Made by a program: the position numbers and the translations under genes. Source: Neoceratodus forsteri (Eukaryota; Chordata; Ceratodontiformes; Ceratodontidae). From it: DNA of 64,000 nt. Where the stretch lies: NCBI GenBank assembly GCA_016271365.2, contig CM057450.1, forward strand, positions 1,800,672,967 through 1,800,736,966, written 5' to 3'. A model generated the notes under the pieces. The model was not told the DNA's origin. It did no database searches and was given only the letters and a program-made list of their open reading frames with translations. This document shows positions 45,305 through 56,756 of the stretch, piece after piece. The stretch's first letter is position 1. Each line of letters begins with the position of its first letter.

Positions 45305-46172
45305 ATCCCTGCAGCGAGACACATATGTGAGAGCCCTTCTAGGCCCAACCACTCGTCTAGCTCCTCACCTCAAAAGCAACCTGATCAGGGGCAGCGATCC
45401 ACGGAAACTGCAACCTGTAGCCAAAACTCTGAGTTGACCCCCAGTGCGACAATGGTAGAGGGGTACCAAAGCCTGGAACAACTGATAAAAGATCTTAAAT
45501 ATGATCTGGGCACTAGGATGGAGGCTGGTTTTGATAATGTCACTGCCCAAATCCAGCACCTGCAACAGGCCATGAACACCACCTCGGAGGAAGTCGAGAC
45601 CCATGAGAGGTGTTTGGGGGAGCTGGAGCAATGGCTAAGTGACCAGGGAGATGGATCGAACATTCAAGTAATCGATCTTGACAAAGCACTCGGAGAGATT
45701 GAGTTTTTAAAGCAGGCCATAGATGACCATGAGATTCGGGAGCGCCATTGCAATGTTAGAATTATAGGCCTTCCTGAGAGACTGGAGGGGAAAGACTGCC
45801 CGAGATTCTTGCAAACCTGGCTCAGGACAACGCTGCAATTGCCGCAGGACATTACATTAGAGATCCAGAGGGCGCATCATTCTCCAGGGCCTAAACCAAC
45901 CCTGGATCAGATGCCCAGTCATATTATTGTAAAGTTTCTGCACTACCAGGACAGGGTACAGGTCCTAGATGCAGCAAGGAAGAGGGGAGTCATATTGGAA
46001 AACAGTGGCATGTGAGTTTATTTCAGACTACTCTCGTCAGCTACAACTACAACAGCAAGCCTTTGCAGAGGTTCAGAGATTGCTGCATTCCATTGACTGC
46101 CCATTTACACTGTCTTATCCTGTCCGCTTCATTTTAGACTATTGTGAGGCAAACACGAAAGCCTTTTATTGA
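45305..46172 (+). pseudogene. L1 copy B ORF1p
   Basis: A long open frame of about 235 residues from 45305; the first ATG in it is at 45452. The N-terminus is Ser/Gln-rich. A coiled coil occupies about 45470-45720 (for example NVTAQIQHLQQAMNTTSEEV), then RHCNVRIIGLPERLEGKD (about 45742-45795) starts the RRM domain. The frame ends at 46015 after a frameshift; the C-terminal domain continues as FISDYSRQLQLQQQAFAEVQ in frame to 46172. A possible original start at about 45255 is out of frame. ORF1p binds L1 RNA and forms trimers. This is the best-preserved coding frame in the window apart from the channel exon. Confidence 0.85.
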
Positions 46173-47024
46173 CCCAACTGCTGCTCTGAATATGCCCGAG
46201 ATTTGAGCGCCAAAAGACAGCCTCGACTGGAAAATTAGGCCTAACCTGAAGGTACTTTTCATTGCTGGGGGCGATATTGCTCGATCCATAACTCCGTTAG
46301 GGGCCTATATGGGCTGGATTTAGGAGTTCTCATCTCCCTGTCTCCTGATCTCCTCACAGGATTTTGCAAGTATTGCAATGGTGAGGTGGTAGCATCGGGC
46401 AAATGACGCTGCAATAGTTAGACATTTTTTGTTTATGATTAGTGACTCTAATGTTTTATCATTAGATTTTACTTTAGTTCTGGGCACGCTGAACCTACAG
46501 TTAAGTCAGGCTTGAGGCCTCTCCAATTGACCTGCAAAGACTTGATATTTGGACGCAGGAGAGCACTACATAACAAGTGGTTGTGAAGGGAGGTCAGCGT
46601 TTCAGCGAGCAATCTTGTGGTATAAGCCCTTTTGAGCTTGTTTCCTAGCTCTGCGGGGAAGGAGAGCTGGGCGGAGAGCTTGTAGATATTTTTGGTTTAT
46701 TAACAAAGAAACAAACTTTGGGAGCTCTGAGTTTTTTATTTTAAGAGGAAGAGCACCTGAGTTAAAGCTGTACTATCCATTATGAGGGGAGGAACTGTTC
46801 CCAAGTGCATTCAGTGAGGGGCAGGATCTCCCACGGCACTCCCAGGATGAAAAGTTTATTAGAGCTCTCCTTAGTAGCCTACAGGTGGCGGGGGTGGTGA
46901 GGTAACCCCCTTGGTGTTGGCTCTCCCTGTCATAACTTTAGAATATTTCTGGGGGAATATTCATTTTGGTTATTATATTTTTTTTAAGCAGTTGTTGCAA
47001 GGGATGGATGCTCAAGCCATGAGA

Positions 47025-47465
47025 AGAAAATCAGCATTTATATAGCACTTTTCATGCATCCAAAGTGCTTTGCAAGCAGTGCTAGACTAGTAGTGAAGTG
47101 ACTGAATGTGGTGGTGGCTAATCGCATCATCACCCACACACAGCCTGGATAATTGCATGAACCGTTTATGGAAGGGGAATGTTGGCCAGGACACTGGGAA
47201 TGTTCCCTACTCTTGTGAAGAGTGCCCTGGGTTCTTTTACTTCCACCTGGACACCCACTAGGACAACACCAAGATGGGCAGAAGGGACTTAGGTTTAACA
47301 TCTCATCAAAGGACAGCACACCCCCAGCAGTACAGCACCAGTACTGCACTCGGATGTCAGCGATTTTTAGGTGCAAGTCCAATCCCAATGTGGGATGAGA
47401 ACCCACAACCTTCTGGTCCAGAGGCTGTATGCTACCAACTGAGCCATGTTGACACCTAGAAGAAG
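47025..47465 (-). repeat. tRNA-headed SINE with L2-like tail (minus strand)
   Basis: On the minus strand the 5' end shows a tRNA-like promoter: ATGGCTCAGTTGGTAGC (A box) and GGTTGTGGGTTCTCATCC (B box), at 47446-47395. The body includes the core shared with 20360-20690, and the tail at 47085-47035 reads CTTGCAAAGCACTTTGGATG, then TGAAAAGTGCTATATAAAT. It is inserted in the inter-ORF spacer of L1 copy B and is thus younger than that L1. It is not a functional tRNA. Confidence 0.8.
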
Positions 47466-47748
47466 AGGAAAGTTCTCTGAACTTTTGTTTAATGGGGAGG
47501 TGAGTAATAAGATTGTTCAGGGGCATGTTGCTGTTAAATAGGTTAGTGAGGGGAAGGGAGTTGGGAAACTGTTTATGGTTAACACTATAGTTAAGTTGTT
47601 CCTTTCTGTTAAAGGTGGTAGGGAGAGGGTTTTTAATCAGGGGTTGTATCAAAAACAAAAACAAATTCTCAGCAATGAAAGGTGCTGTTCGTTCTTGCAG
47701 TTATGGCTTGTTTGACATGGCGCAAAACATTGGTGTCACCAGGGAATA

Positions 47749-50700
47749 TGGATAAGATAACTTTGGTAACATGGAGCATCAGTGGGCTACAAACTGTGGT
47801 CAAAAGGAAGTGGGTGTGGACCCAATTAAAAAAAAATGAAAGGAGATAATATGTTTTAACAGGAGCTCCATTCCACAAGGGAGGAGCTGGAGGGGCTGAT
47901 TAACTCCTGGGGGGGCACGTTGGTGGCATCTCCATTTACTTCCAAGGCTCATGGAGCAGCCATATGAATCCTACCGGTATTCCTGCATAGGGTTGTTCCA
48001 TGATGGATCTTCAGGGACGGTATGTCATAGCGGTGGATGAAACTGAGGGTAAACCTGCAACGTTGGTCTCAGTTTATGGGCCTAATGTAGACTCTCTGGA
48101 GTTTTATACCCACTTAGAAACCATGTAGGCGCCATTCTCTGATGATGTAATAATGGAGGGTATGAACACCTACTGGGATCCGCAATTAGACCATTCTGGG
48201 GTGAGATGGGGCTCAGTCCCACAGTGTGTAAAAACACTTCACCATCTTACATAGAAACATAGAATTTGATGGCAGATAAGGACCACTTGTCCCACCCAGT
48301 CTGTCCATTTCCCTACTTAACGGATAAGATGCAGATCCTAGTTAACCAACAGCCTACTTCCTCCTACCCCCCACTAGAACTGCCTTATGTCTGTCCGATG
48401 CATTCTTGAATTCCCCCACTGTTTTTGACTCTACAACCTCCTCAGGAAGGCTGTTCCATGCATCTACAACCCTCTCTGTGAAGAAATACTTCCTCACATT
48501 ACCTCTGAGCCATCCTCCTCTATCTTCAAATTGTGCCCCCTTGTTCTTGCACATCTCTTTTTCTGAAAGATGCTACCCTCTTGGACTTTGTTGATTCCCT
48601 TGAGGTATTTGAAAGTTTCTATCATGTCCCCCCTCTCCCTCCTTTCCTCGAGGCTATAGATCTTAAGCTCCTTTAGTCTTTCTTCATATGTCTTCTGGTG
48701 CAGACCCTGTACCATTTTGGTTGCCCTCCTCTGGACAGCCTCCACCCTGTCTGTGTCTTTGCGGAGATGGGGTCTCCAGAACTGTACACAGTACTCCAGA
48801 TGTGATCTTACCAACTGTCTGTACAGAGGACCAACAACTTCCTGTTTTCTACTGGTGATGCCTCTCCTATGCATCCAGTATCCCCCAGCCCTCCTTACTG
48901 CTTTCTCACATTGTTGGTCCACTTTAGGTCATCTGATATGACTACCCATAGGTCCCATTCCATTTTTATTGTTGTCAGTATCTCACCCTCCATTGTGTAC
49001 TCTTCCCCTGGGTTTTTGTTTCCCAGGTGCATTACTTTGCAATTCTTTGCGTTGAATCTAAGCTGCCATACATTTGACCATTCCTCCAACCTTGCCAAGT
49101 CCCTTTTCATCCTTTCCACACCACCTTGCTTATCAGCCCTGTTGCAGATCTTTGTCATCTGCAAAGAGACGTACTTTTCCTTCCAGTCCCTCTGCAGTGT
49201 CACTTAAAAGACATTAAAAAGTAGCGACCCCGGTATTGAACCCTGTGGTACCCCACTAGTAACCCCCTTTCTTCACTGTGGACTCCATTTACTATTACCC
49301 ACAGTGTCCTGTCAGTCCAGCCAGTGTTTTACCTAGGCTACCACCCTGGGACCCACTCCCAGGCTGGCTTATTTGTTTATTAATCTTGTGCGGACTATGT
49401 CAAATGCCTTGTTAAGTCTAGGTAGGCCATGTCCACAGCCCTCCCTGGCCTACTACTTTGGTCACCCAGTCAAAGAAATCAATTGAATTTGTCCGACATG
49501 ACCTTCCTGCTGTGAATCCATGCCACCTTGGGTCCTGTGCCCACTGGCCTCTAGGTACTCAACAGTTCTTCCTTCAGAAGTGATTCCATCATTTTCCTAC
49601 CACTGAGATCAAACTGACAGGTCTGTAGTTTCCTGCCCTGTCTTGCTCCAGTTTGTGGAAGGGAATCGCATCCACCTCCTCCATTCCTCAGGTACCACAC
49701 CATCCTCCCATGATTATTAAAAAGAATAGTCAGTGGTGTTACTAGTTCTTCCCTTAGTTCTTTTAGAATTCTGGGGTGAATCCCATCAGGCCCCATTGCT
49801 TTATCCACCTTCACTTTTAAGAGTTCTTTCAGAACCCTTTCTTCTGTGAAAGGACTAATATCAACCCCCCTATCCAGAGTGCTTCTATTGACTGGATTAG
49901 GTTATCTCCCCCTGCTTTTCCATGGTGAATACTAAGCAGAAGTATTTGTTCAGTATCCCTGCTTTTTCACTGTTGCTCTCTGCTCAACCACCTTCCTCTT
50001 TATTCAGCCTCAGTATCCCTGCCTTAGTCTTTGTTTGCTCCCTAATGTACCTATAAAAGGTTGTATCCCCCTTCTTAACTGAGTTGGCTGTCTTTTCCTC
50101 GGTCTGGGCCTTTGCTCTTCTGACTGCCTTCCCTGCTTCCTTCTGCTTTAACTGGTGCAGTTCTCTGCCCTGCTCCTTATGTGTTTCCTTATACTTCCTG
50201 AATGCTATCTTTTGCTCTCTTACCTTCCCTGCCACTTCTTTTGAGAACCATAGTGTTTTTTTTTTTTCATTTTGATTTGTTTATTTGCTTCACACAAAGG
50301 CTTGTTGCCTCTGTGATGGTGGTTTTGATGTTTCTCCATTGTTGCCCCACCCCACCTTCTTGCCTGTTTGCTAGTACTTTTCTGAGGCACTCTCCCATTT
50401 TGGCAAAATCAGCCCTCCTGAAGTCCAGTACCTTCACTTTTGTATGGCTTGACTCCACAGCTAAATTTATCGTGAACCACACTGTTTGGTGGTCGCTTGT
50501 TTCCAGATGGCCACCCACTTCAAGATCTGAGATCCTCTCTCAGTCCCCATTTGAGAGTACAGTACCAGGTCTAAGATTGCTCCCTCCCGAGTGGGTTCCA
50601 AAACTAGCTGTCTAGTTGAAGGCAGGGCCCTCCAAGAGGCATGGAGATTTCACCACCCCTCTACCAGAGAATTCTCATTCTACTCACATGTCCACAAAAT

Positions 50701-53700
50701 ATATACCAGATTAGATTATTTATTCCTTACAAAATCCAGGATGGGTGACACTACAGAGGCCTCATATGGCCCTATAGTTATTTCGGACCATGCTCCATTG
50801 CAGGTGGTGCTGGACGGAAGGAGAAACCCAGGATGGCGCTTGTTATATATGGACCCACCCTTCTGGTGGACCAACAATTTCTTCTACAACTAAAAGATTA
50901 TGTTGCTGATTTTATTATCATAAATAGACAAGGGACACCGTATTAAAATAATCTGGGATGCACTTAAAGCGTTCATACGAGGAGAGACCATTTCCTACTC
51001 CTCATACTAGAAAGAGTCTAGCCTCAAAAGGGAACAATCCCTTAAAGGGCAGATTGAGAAGCTGGAGGAGATTATGTCCTCACAGGATAGATCCAAATTG
51101 ACAGAGTTTAAAATGCTGAAAGGCAAATTGAACCAAGTCTCCAATCAGAAAATAGAAAGGGCCCTTATTCTCACTAAGCCTTACTCTTATTTTGAAGGAG
51201 ATAAAGTGGGGAAATGGTTAGTAAGTATGGTTAAACGGCAAAGGGTGGAGAGGACCATTATGGGAGTGGAGGCGGGGGGGGGGAGACATACGACCAGCAA
51301 AAAATTAATGATGCCTTTACAGCTTATTACTCTCACCTGTACACAACTGAGTTTCCTCAGGGGGCCAATCCAGAGGAATTTTTAAGAGGTTCCATTGCCT
51401 AGAGTCAATACGGTGGAAATGGAGCGACTTGTCTCTCCTGTAACTATGGAGGAACTGAGAGCAGCCGTGTGGAAGGCCAAAAGAGGGAAAGCCCCAGGCC
51501 CTGACAGGATACCTACTGAAATTTATAAATTGCTTTGGTAGGAGTTGGGGCACTTGATGTTGGATGTGGTAGCCGAGTCTTTGGATGTAGGAACATTGCC
51601 CCCCTCACAGTGCCTTGCCACTGTCACAGTTCTACCAAAACCAGGAAAAGATCCTCTGAAATGTTCCTCATACTGCCCAATATCATTACTTAAATCAGAT
51701 TATAAGATCTTAGCCAAAGTTTTGGCGACCAGGTTGGAACTCCTTCTCCCCAAACTTGTCCATCCAGATCAGGGAGGTTTCGTGAAAGGCAGACAGGCAA
51801 AACATAACATCAGATGTGTGCTGAACATCATGCATGACTGGCCTAGGAGGGGTGCGGGGGGCCTTCTGGCATTAGATGCAGAGAAGGCCTTCGACCGAGT
51901 CGAGTGGCCCTTTATGTCGGCTGTCCTGTGGAAATTCGGTCTGGGTCCCCTCATGATGAAATGGCTGGAGGCTCTATGCTAGTCACCTTGGGCCCAAATC
52001 CTCACCAGTGATGTCATTTCTACCCCCTTTGCTTTGACAAGAGGACCAAGGCAGGGATGTCCCCTATCCCCCTCAATATATGTACTCACATTTGAGGCCT
52101 TGCACAGCATATCAGATCTAATTCTCATATTAAGGGATTTCAGTGGCAGGGACGCAACATGTGATATTGCTCTTGCAGATGATGTGCTTCTTTTCTTAGC
52201 TCTCCTCAGAATTCAGAGGTGGCATTGACCCAGTTATTTGAGTGTTATGGCCCCTTTCAGGTCATAAGATTAACTGGAGTAAGCATGAGTGGATGCTCTT
52301 GGTGGGGAGGGTTGCTATTACTATTGCCCAGACCCTGGTTCAACTGACTAAAAGCTGAAATATTTAGGCATTCAGATCCCAATTAAGCTTTCCATCCTGG
52401 TGAAAATCAGTATGAAGGGACTGACCTCCAAAATTAAGGATGATTGTACAACTTGGAAGGTTTTACCATTGAATCTTGGGAGAGTGAACCTTATTAAAAT
52501 ATCTGTACTACCTCAATCCCTTTATTTTTTCAAACAGTTCCTCTGAAGATTCTACTTAAATACATCAGAGGTATAGAGGAGCTATTATTCAGTTGCTCTG
52601 GAATAATAAGAGACCCAGGATTAAAAAAAAAAACTGTCTTGTGGCTCCCTCAGAAGAAAAGTGGGAGGGTCTGAGGCTCCCCAGTATGCAACATTATCTG
52701 TTGGCTGCCCAGGTAGCGCACATTCAGGACTCGCTAAAAAATCCCAAAGAGCAGCCAGTATGGGTGGAGATGGAAAGATATGCTGGGCCCTCCCTGTACC
52801 ATGGGAAACTGACCTTATGTGGGAAAGTGGATTCCCTGGATGTCCCACCCAACCCCTATATTAGGACCACAGTTTTGTCCTGGAAAATGACTCACAAGAT
52901 GATTGAGGCGAGGTGCAGTTTATTTCCCCCCTCCGAAGTGTTCTATACGTAGGTTATTGCAACACGAAGGAGGACTGACCCTGTGGGAAAGACCCATGTT
53001 AAAAAGCTGGTCTGCAAAGGGATTGTCCCTCTTACAACATGTTTTAAGAGAAGGGAAACTCCGCCGATTGATGGACTTTGTGGCAGACTACAAACTTAGC
53101 CGCTCCCACTTTCCCTTTATGACAAGCTCTGGAGGGCAATTAACAGAACACTTAACAGAGAGGGCAGGGTGGAGGTGTCCCGCCCCTTGGAAGAGATGTT
53201 CTGGGACAATATGAGGATCCGACCTTTAAACCCCAGAGAAGAACATATAGGCTACTGATGGGGGCCCTGCCTGACCGTTTGAAGGTGACAAAAGATAAAT
53301 GGGAAACTGACCTATACCCTAATGGTTTGACTGGAGGAGATTGGGTCATAATAATGAACAGTAGCACTAGATGTTCAGTTAATAGAGTTAGGGCTTTCCA
53401 GTATAATGTTCTTCACAGGTCGTATCATACCCCTTGTTTGGCTCACATAATAAACTCTGGCAATTCCCTGCTGTGGCCTAAATGTCAGGTTCATAATGGG
53501 ACATTTTATGATATGGTGTGGCAATGCCACCGGGTACAGTGCTTTTGGAGGGGAATCCATGACATATTATCTAGACTGGTGGGATCCCTCTCAGACTAGA
53601 CCCTAGGAGATCCTTCTGGGTCTCCCCCCTATTGAGAATGTGGGGCAGAATATCCCTCATCTGGCCCTTTGGAGACTGGGCAGTGTTATGGGCTTGAAGG

Positions 53701-53890
53701 TGTTGGCCACACACTAGAAGCTTGCTGCCGCACCTACTGTATCCGAATGGCTCAATTCCCTCTTAGATTGTATGAAATACGAACAAATACATTTTATACT
53801 GCTATATATTCAGTGTAACATTTTCACTGTTGTATTAACCAATGGTGACATGTCTCTTTTATATTGTAATTTCTTAATGCTTTCTGTAGC
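47749..53890 (+). pseudogene. L1 copy B ORF2 (split by CR1 copy C)
   Basis: Endonuclease starts MDKITLVTWSISGLQ (about 47750), then GRYVIAVDETEG and LVSVYGPNVDSLEFY (about 48023-48105). After CR1 copy C it resumes near 50613 with EAWRFHHPSTREFSFYSHVH (about 50637-50696), YTRLDYLFL and ISDHAPLQVV (about 50782-50810). Reverse transcriptase: KAPGPDRIPTEIYKLL-like sequence (about 51490), LPKPGKDPLKCSSYCPISLL, QGGFVKGRQ, LALDAEKAFDRVEWPF (about 51865-51912), GPRQGCPLSPSIYV (about 52040-52080) and ALADDVLLFL (about 52170-52200). A C-terminal domain follows to about 53600. Multiple frameshifts inactivate it. Confidence 0.86.
48250..50612 (-). mobile_element. CR1-type LINE, copy C, nested in L1 endonuclease
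   Basis: The 3' end (ACATAGAAACATAGAATTTG) is at 48250 and the 5' truncation near 50612. Minus-strand coding: TSDHQTVWFTI (about 50480), KAMGPDGIHPRILKEL (about 49800), an active site reading FADD followed by one missing residue then KICN (about 49150), [13 protein letters not shown] (about 48790) and a final WNSLPEEVVES (about 48440). It lacks the first half of the endonuclease. Its sequence is closer to copy A than to copy B. It is the youngest insertion in this nest (DIRS, then L1, then CR1). Confidence 0.9.
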
Positions 53891-54609
53891 ATCTCTGTAC
53901 TGCTGACCTAAATAAAGTATACAGTAAAAAAGCTGACTCAATAGTGATTATAGCGGCCCATGACAGATTGGCAAGCTGAACACCTAAGTGCTTCTCCTCC
54001 AGACAAGGAGTCCAAACAGATGTATCAGTATTGTGGCAAGGTTTATGCCTCCTCCATTTGCATCTTAAGGTCATTCAAGTTATGTGGCTCATGTGATTTC
54101 TTATCAGAAATCCTCCCTGGCCGATCTTGAGTCAGAGTTCCAGTTGATACTAGACCAGGACCTCGGTGACAGACTTCTCCTCAAAGTCAGGCTTTCCAAG
54201 TCCTCCTGTCGCCATGCCTTACGAGCCACCAATGATTCGGTGGACTCAGCGGCCCACTGCACTGCCTCAGGCATTTGCCTGAGATGGCTTGCATGGCTCC
54301 ATATAGCGGGTCTGGCACCTGATGTTTAATCCACCCTCCTGGACATGCCTTTCCATTTGCCCGTTCTGTCTGGGGGCAATGTAAAAGACATTATTACCGA
54401 GCTACAAGATAGCGGCAGATATCTTCAGGATGTCCGCTCCATGTTTTGCTCTGGTTTTAAACCCAAGCAACCTTTTCGTAGCCCACAGCGGAGGCAGACT
54501 AAGCAACCCCCAGCCAGACATCAGGGTAAGTGTTGTGCCACGGGGTCCGGGGCCCTGACCCCCACCCCAGCCAAATCCCAGAGAGCCACTGGAAGTAATC
54601 ATGCGGCCC

Positions 54610-54840
54610 TCCCCTTCTCCTCCTGACTCGCGGGGGCCCCCTTCACCTCCTTCATGTCTTCCGGTGGAGTCGGTGTGGGGGAGATTCGCCTTCCACTTCA
54701 GAGACTGGGAGGCAATCACCTCAGATGCTTGGGTCTTGCAGATAATTGCAAGAGGGCACTCGAGAGTTCCTGGACAGACCTCCGGAACATCCTCCGGGCC
54801 TATCCCACTACCCGTCCAGTTATCTTTCTCTCTCACACTC
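54610..54840 (+). pseudogene. DIRS reverse transcriptase, N-terminal fragment
   Basis: The frame at 54601-54843 reads VESVWGRFAFHFRDWEAITS (about 54667-54726), then DAWVLQIIARGHS. This is the block at the start of DIRS RT (vGgRL..F...W..iT.D.WVL.ii..Gy). The catalytic domain is missing because the next element's 5' repeats begin at 54843. Confidence 0.7.
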
Positions 54841-54842
54841 CC

Positions 54843-55620
54843 TGAAATATACTAAGCAACACCTCTGTTGCACTGAGGCAGTTGTTTTTGAGGCTAGCTG
54901 TACGACCAAGTGCATTTCTTTTTACTAAATTGCAGTACTACTTGAGTTTTAATTCTAGGAGCCCTGTTTCACTACACAGGAAACCGGAAGAGAGTCGAGT
55001 AGTTCAGTAGCAGTAGTGCTGGAACTACAAGTTGGCTATTTGTGTTTTAAAATAATTGTTTGGTGGCTAATTCCATGTGCCTTGGTTACAAATGAGTAAC
55101 TGACACACAGAGGGCTATTACAAAAATATTGTTGCTATTTTTACAGTGAGTGTGCTCGTGACCTGCACGAACACTTCTGAGTCGTTTCTGGGCATTTAAC
55201 TCACCCTTGCTGCGAGCGGGCGACAGTATTCGTTGAAATATACTAAGCAACACCTCTGTTGTACTGAGGCAGTTGTTTTGGGGGCTATGTATGACCAAGT
55301 GCATTTCTTTTTACTAAATTGCAGTACTACTTGAGTTTTAATTCTAGGAGCCCTATTTCACTACACAGGAAACTGGAAGAGAGTCGAGTAGTTCAGTAGC
55401 AGTAGTGCTGGAACTACAAGTTGGCTATTTGTGTTTTAAAATAATTGTTTGGTGGCTAATTCCATGTGCCTTGGTTACGAATGAGTAATTGACGCACAGA
55501 GGGCTATTATAAAAGTATTATTGTTGATATTTTTACAGCGAGTATGCTGCAACCTACAGAACACTTCTGGGCCATTTCTTGGCATGAATCTCCTCTGCTG
55601 GCAGTAGGGAGGCGTATGCA
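54843..55620 (+). repeat. Two tandem 391-bp 5' units of the following LINE
   Basis: TGAAATATACTAAGCAACAC begins at 54843 and again at 55234, and similarity continues through GAGTCGAGTAGTTCAGTAGC and TGGTGGCTAATTCCATG to ACACTTCTG near 55190 and 55570. By eye the units are about 90 percent identical. Tandem promoter units at the 5' end are known in some LINEs (for example rodent L1 monomers); the position directly before ORF1 suggests the same here. Confidence 0.8.
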
Positions 55621-55716
55621 CTGCCATATGGAGACATGCACAGAAACACATGCATCTGGGACTGCGGGGACGTGGGCCTACTAGCTTTCCATCAAGAGGT
55701 AATAAATAGCTTTAGT

Positions 55717-56680
55717 ATGAGACTGTGCACTAAATGTGAAATGTATGCAGAAGGGGAGGTTGTGGAGGGGTTTGTGTGCGACAGATGCACTCTGTTAGAT
55801 ATATTGTAAGCTGAAATTCACATTTTAAAACAGAGGGTTTAGGTGCAGATTGACATTAGTAATCTGGAACACAATTTTGATAGTGTTGCAGAAGATACTG
55901 TTCACTTTAGTGATCAGAAAATGTCCAAATAAAGACCAGAAGTGTGATCAAGATTGGTGCTTAGTTACTAAATCTACAAATTAAAAAAAAAGGTAGAAGA
56001 AATATAGGGTCTTCTAATTTTCTCACCCCAAACAGATTTTCAGCTTTAAATCAGGATATCATAAATGAGGATACACTGTTAAATCAGGTAACCCCGGTAC
56101 CTACCGTAGCACCAATACATGTACATCCAAATTCCATAGAGAGTGGTAATGTGAGCCAAGAGGACTTAAGTAAACCCTGGGATGTATTGGTGGTAGGAGA
56201 CTCCATGCTGAGATATATAGACCACATTATTTGTAAGCATTTAAATTCGGACACTACAGTTTCTGTACTTCCAGGGGCAGGTATAAAGGATATTAATCAA
56301 CCTCCCTGGTTTACAAGAAAATACCTTTAAGCCACTAGTTTTATTACACGTTGGTGTAAATGATGTAGGCAATAGCAGACTTTTAGGCATTCAAAGGGAT
56401 TATGAGGCAGTTGGTAAGACCCTCACAGCAAATGGTTATGATCCTATTATATCTGGTATATTTCCTGTCTTCAGGGCTTCTCTGGAAAAGAACAATGTAA
56501 TACACGATCTAAAGGGATGGCTGAAAAGATGGTGCCTCTGGGAGGGCTACACGTATTTGGAACCTGAAGCAATTTTTTTGGAACCCTGGGCTTTATACAC
56601 AGGATGGTCTCCATTTAAATAGAAGGGGCAAAAGAATATTACGTAGCAGCTTTGTCAGTCTATTGAGAAAGGTTTAAACT
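55717..56680 (+). pseudogene. LINE ORF1: Cys-rich motif plus SGNH hydrolase domain
   Basis: ATG at 55717 opens RLCTKCEMYAEGE, then FVCDRCTLLDIL, a CxxC...CxxC zinc ribbon-like motif, followed by a stop and a probable coiled coil (DISNLEHNFDSVAED). The hydrolase domain follows with VLVVGDSMLRYID (about 56190-56225), LPGAGI, and LLHVGVNDVGNSR (about 56338-56380), where the usual GTND is GVND. A final block ends near 56660. The SGNH fold in these ORF1 proteins is considered an esterase; its role in retrotransposition is not settled. Stops TAA/TAG at former Gln-type codons and frameshifts inactivate it. Confidence 0.72.
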
Positions 56681-56756
56681 TGCAGATGGGGGGGGGGACC
56701 AATGGGTCCATTTCATATACTCTAAGTTGCTATAGGAAGAATGACCCGGTTGTATA

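Larger units (their letters stand above)
45118..53930 (+). mobile_element. L1 LINE, plus strand, nested in DIRS gag
   Basis: It is bounded by a 15-bp near-identical target duplication: AAGGCTGACTCGGTA at 45106-45120 and AAAGCTGACTCAATA at 53929-53943. The 5' UTR starts GGGGGGGCGTGGCC and includes AAGATGGC. ORF1 (45305-46172), a spacer of about 1.5 kb holding a SINE, and ORF2 (47749-53890) follow. AATAAA at 53910 precedes a short A-run. CR1 copy C is inserted in the endonuclease. Removing the inserts leaves about 6 kb, the usual L1 size. Confidence 0.9.
43085..54600 (+). pseudogene. DIRS gag, in two blocks (43085-45117 and 53931-54600)
   Basis: N-terminal part: CLGPKHRVKDCEVCQFF in a shifted frame (about 43155-43207). 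A long Ser/Pro-rich region follows (43841-44329), leading into a Tyr-Pro-Gly-rich stretch with GYP repeats (about 44270-44470). A conserved block with DEDLLAIPP, PHEDLTSTIWQ and SIPAVSKKV lies at 44955-45060. After the L1, coding resumes with IVIAAHDRL (53942-53968); CRHALRATNDSVDSAAHC (about 54210-54265), LRWLAWLHIAGL (about 54280-54315) and DMPFHLPVLSGGN (about 54341-54380) follow. These are the gag blocks I know from vertebrate DIRS elements. Several frameshifts and stops are present. Gag forms the particle for reverse transcription. Confidence 0.75.
42786..54840 (+). mobile_element. DIRS-type retrotransposon, 5' part, split by an L1
   Basis: The leader has AGTTCTTTCCTGCCATCGAC at about 42952, almost the same as in the compact DIRS relic at 21932-21951. 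Gag coding (43085-45117) stops at the L1, resumes at 53931, and runs into the first reverse transcriptase residues (to about 54840). RNase H, methyltransferase/recombinase genes and right ends are not seen before the next LINE begins at 54843. The DIRS copy is therefore truncated, or its remainder lies beyond the window. Confidence 0.78.

Noticed and set aside
45434..46015. Functional host gene for a coiled-coil protein
   Set aside because: Coiled coil plus RNIIGLPE-type motif and position 5' of endonuclease-RT inside a target duplication show it to be L1 ORF1.
47395..47450. tRNA gene on the minus strand
   Set aside because: A and B boxes are present but the acceptor and anticodon stems do not form and the sequence continues into a SINE body and tail.
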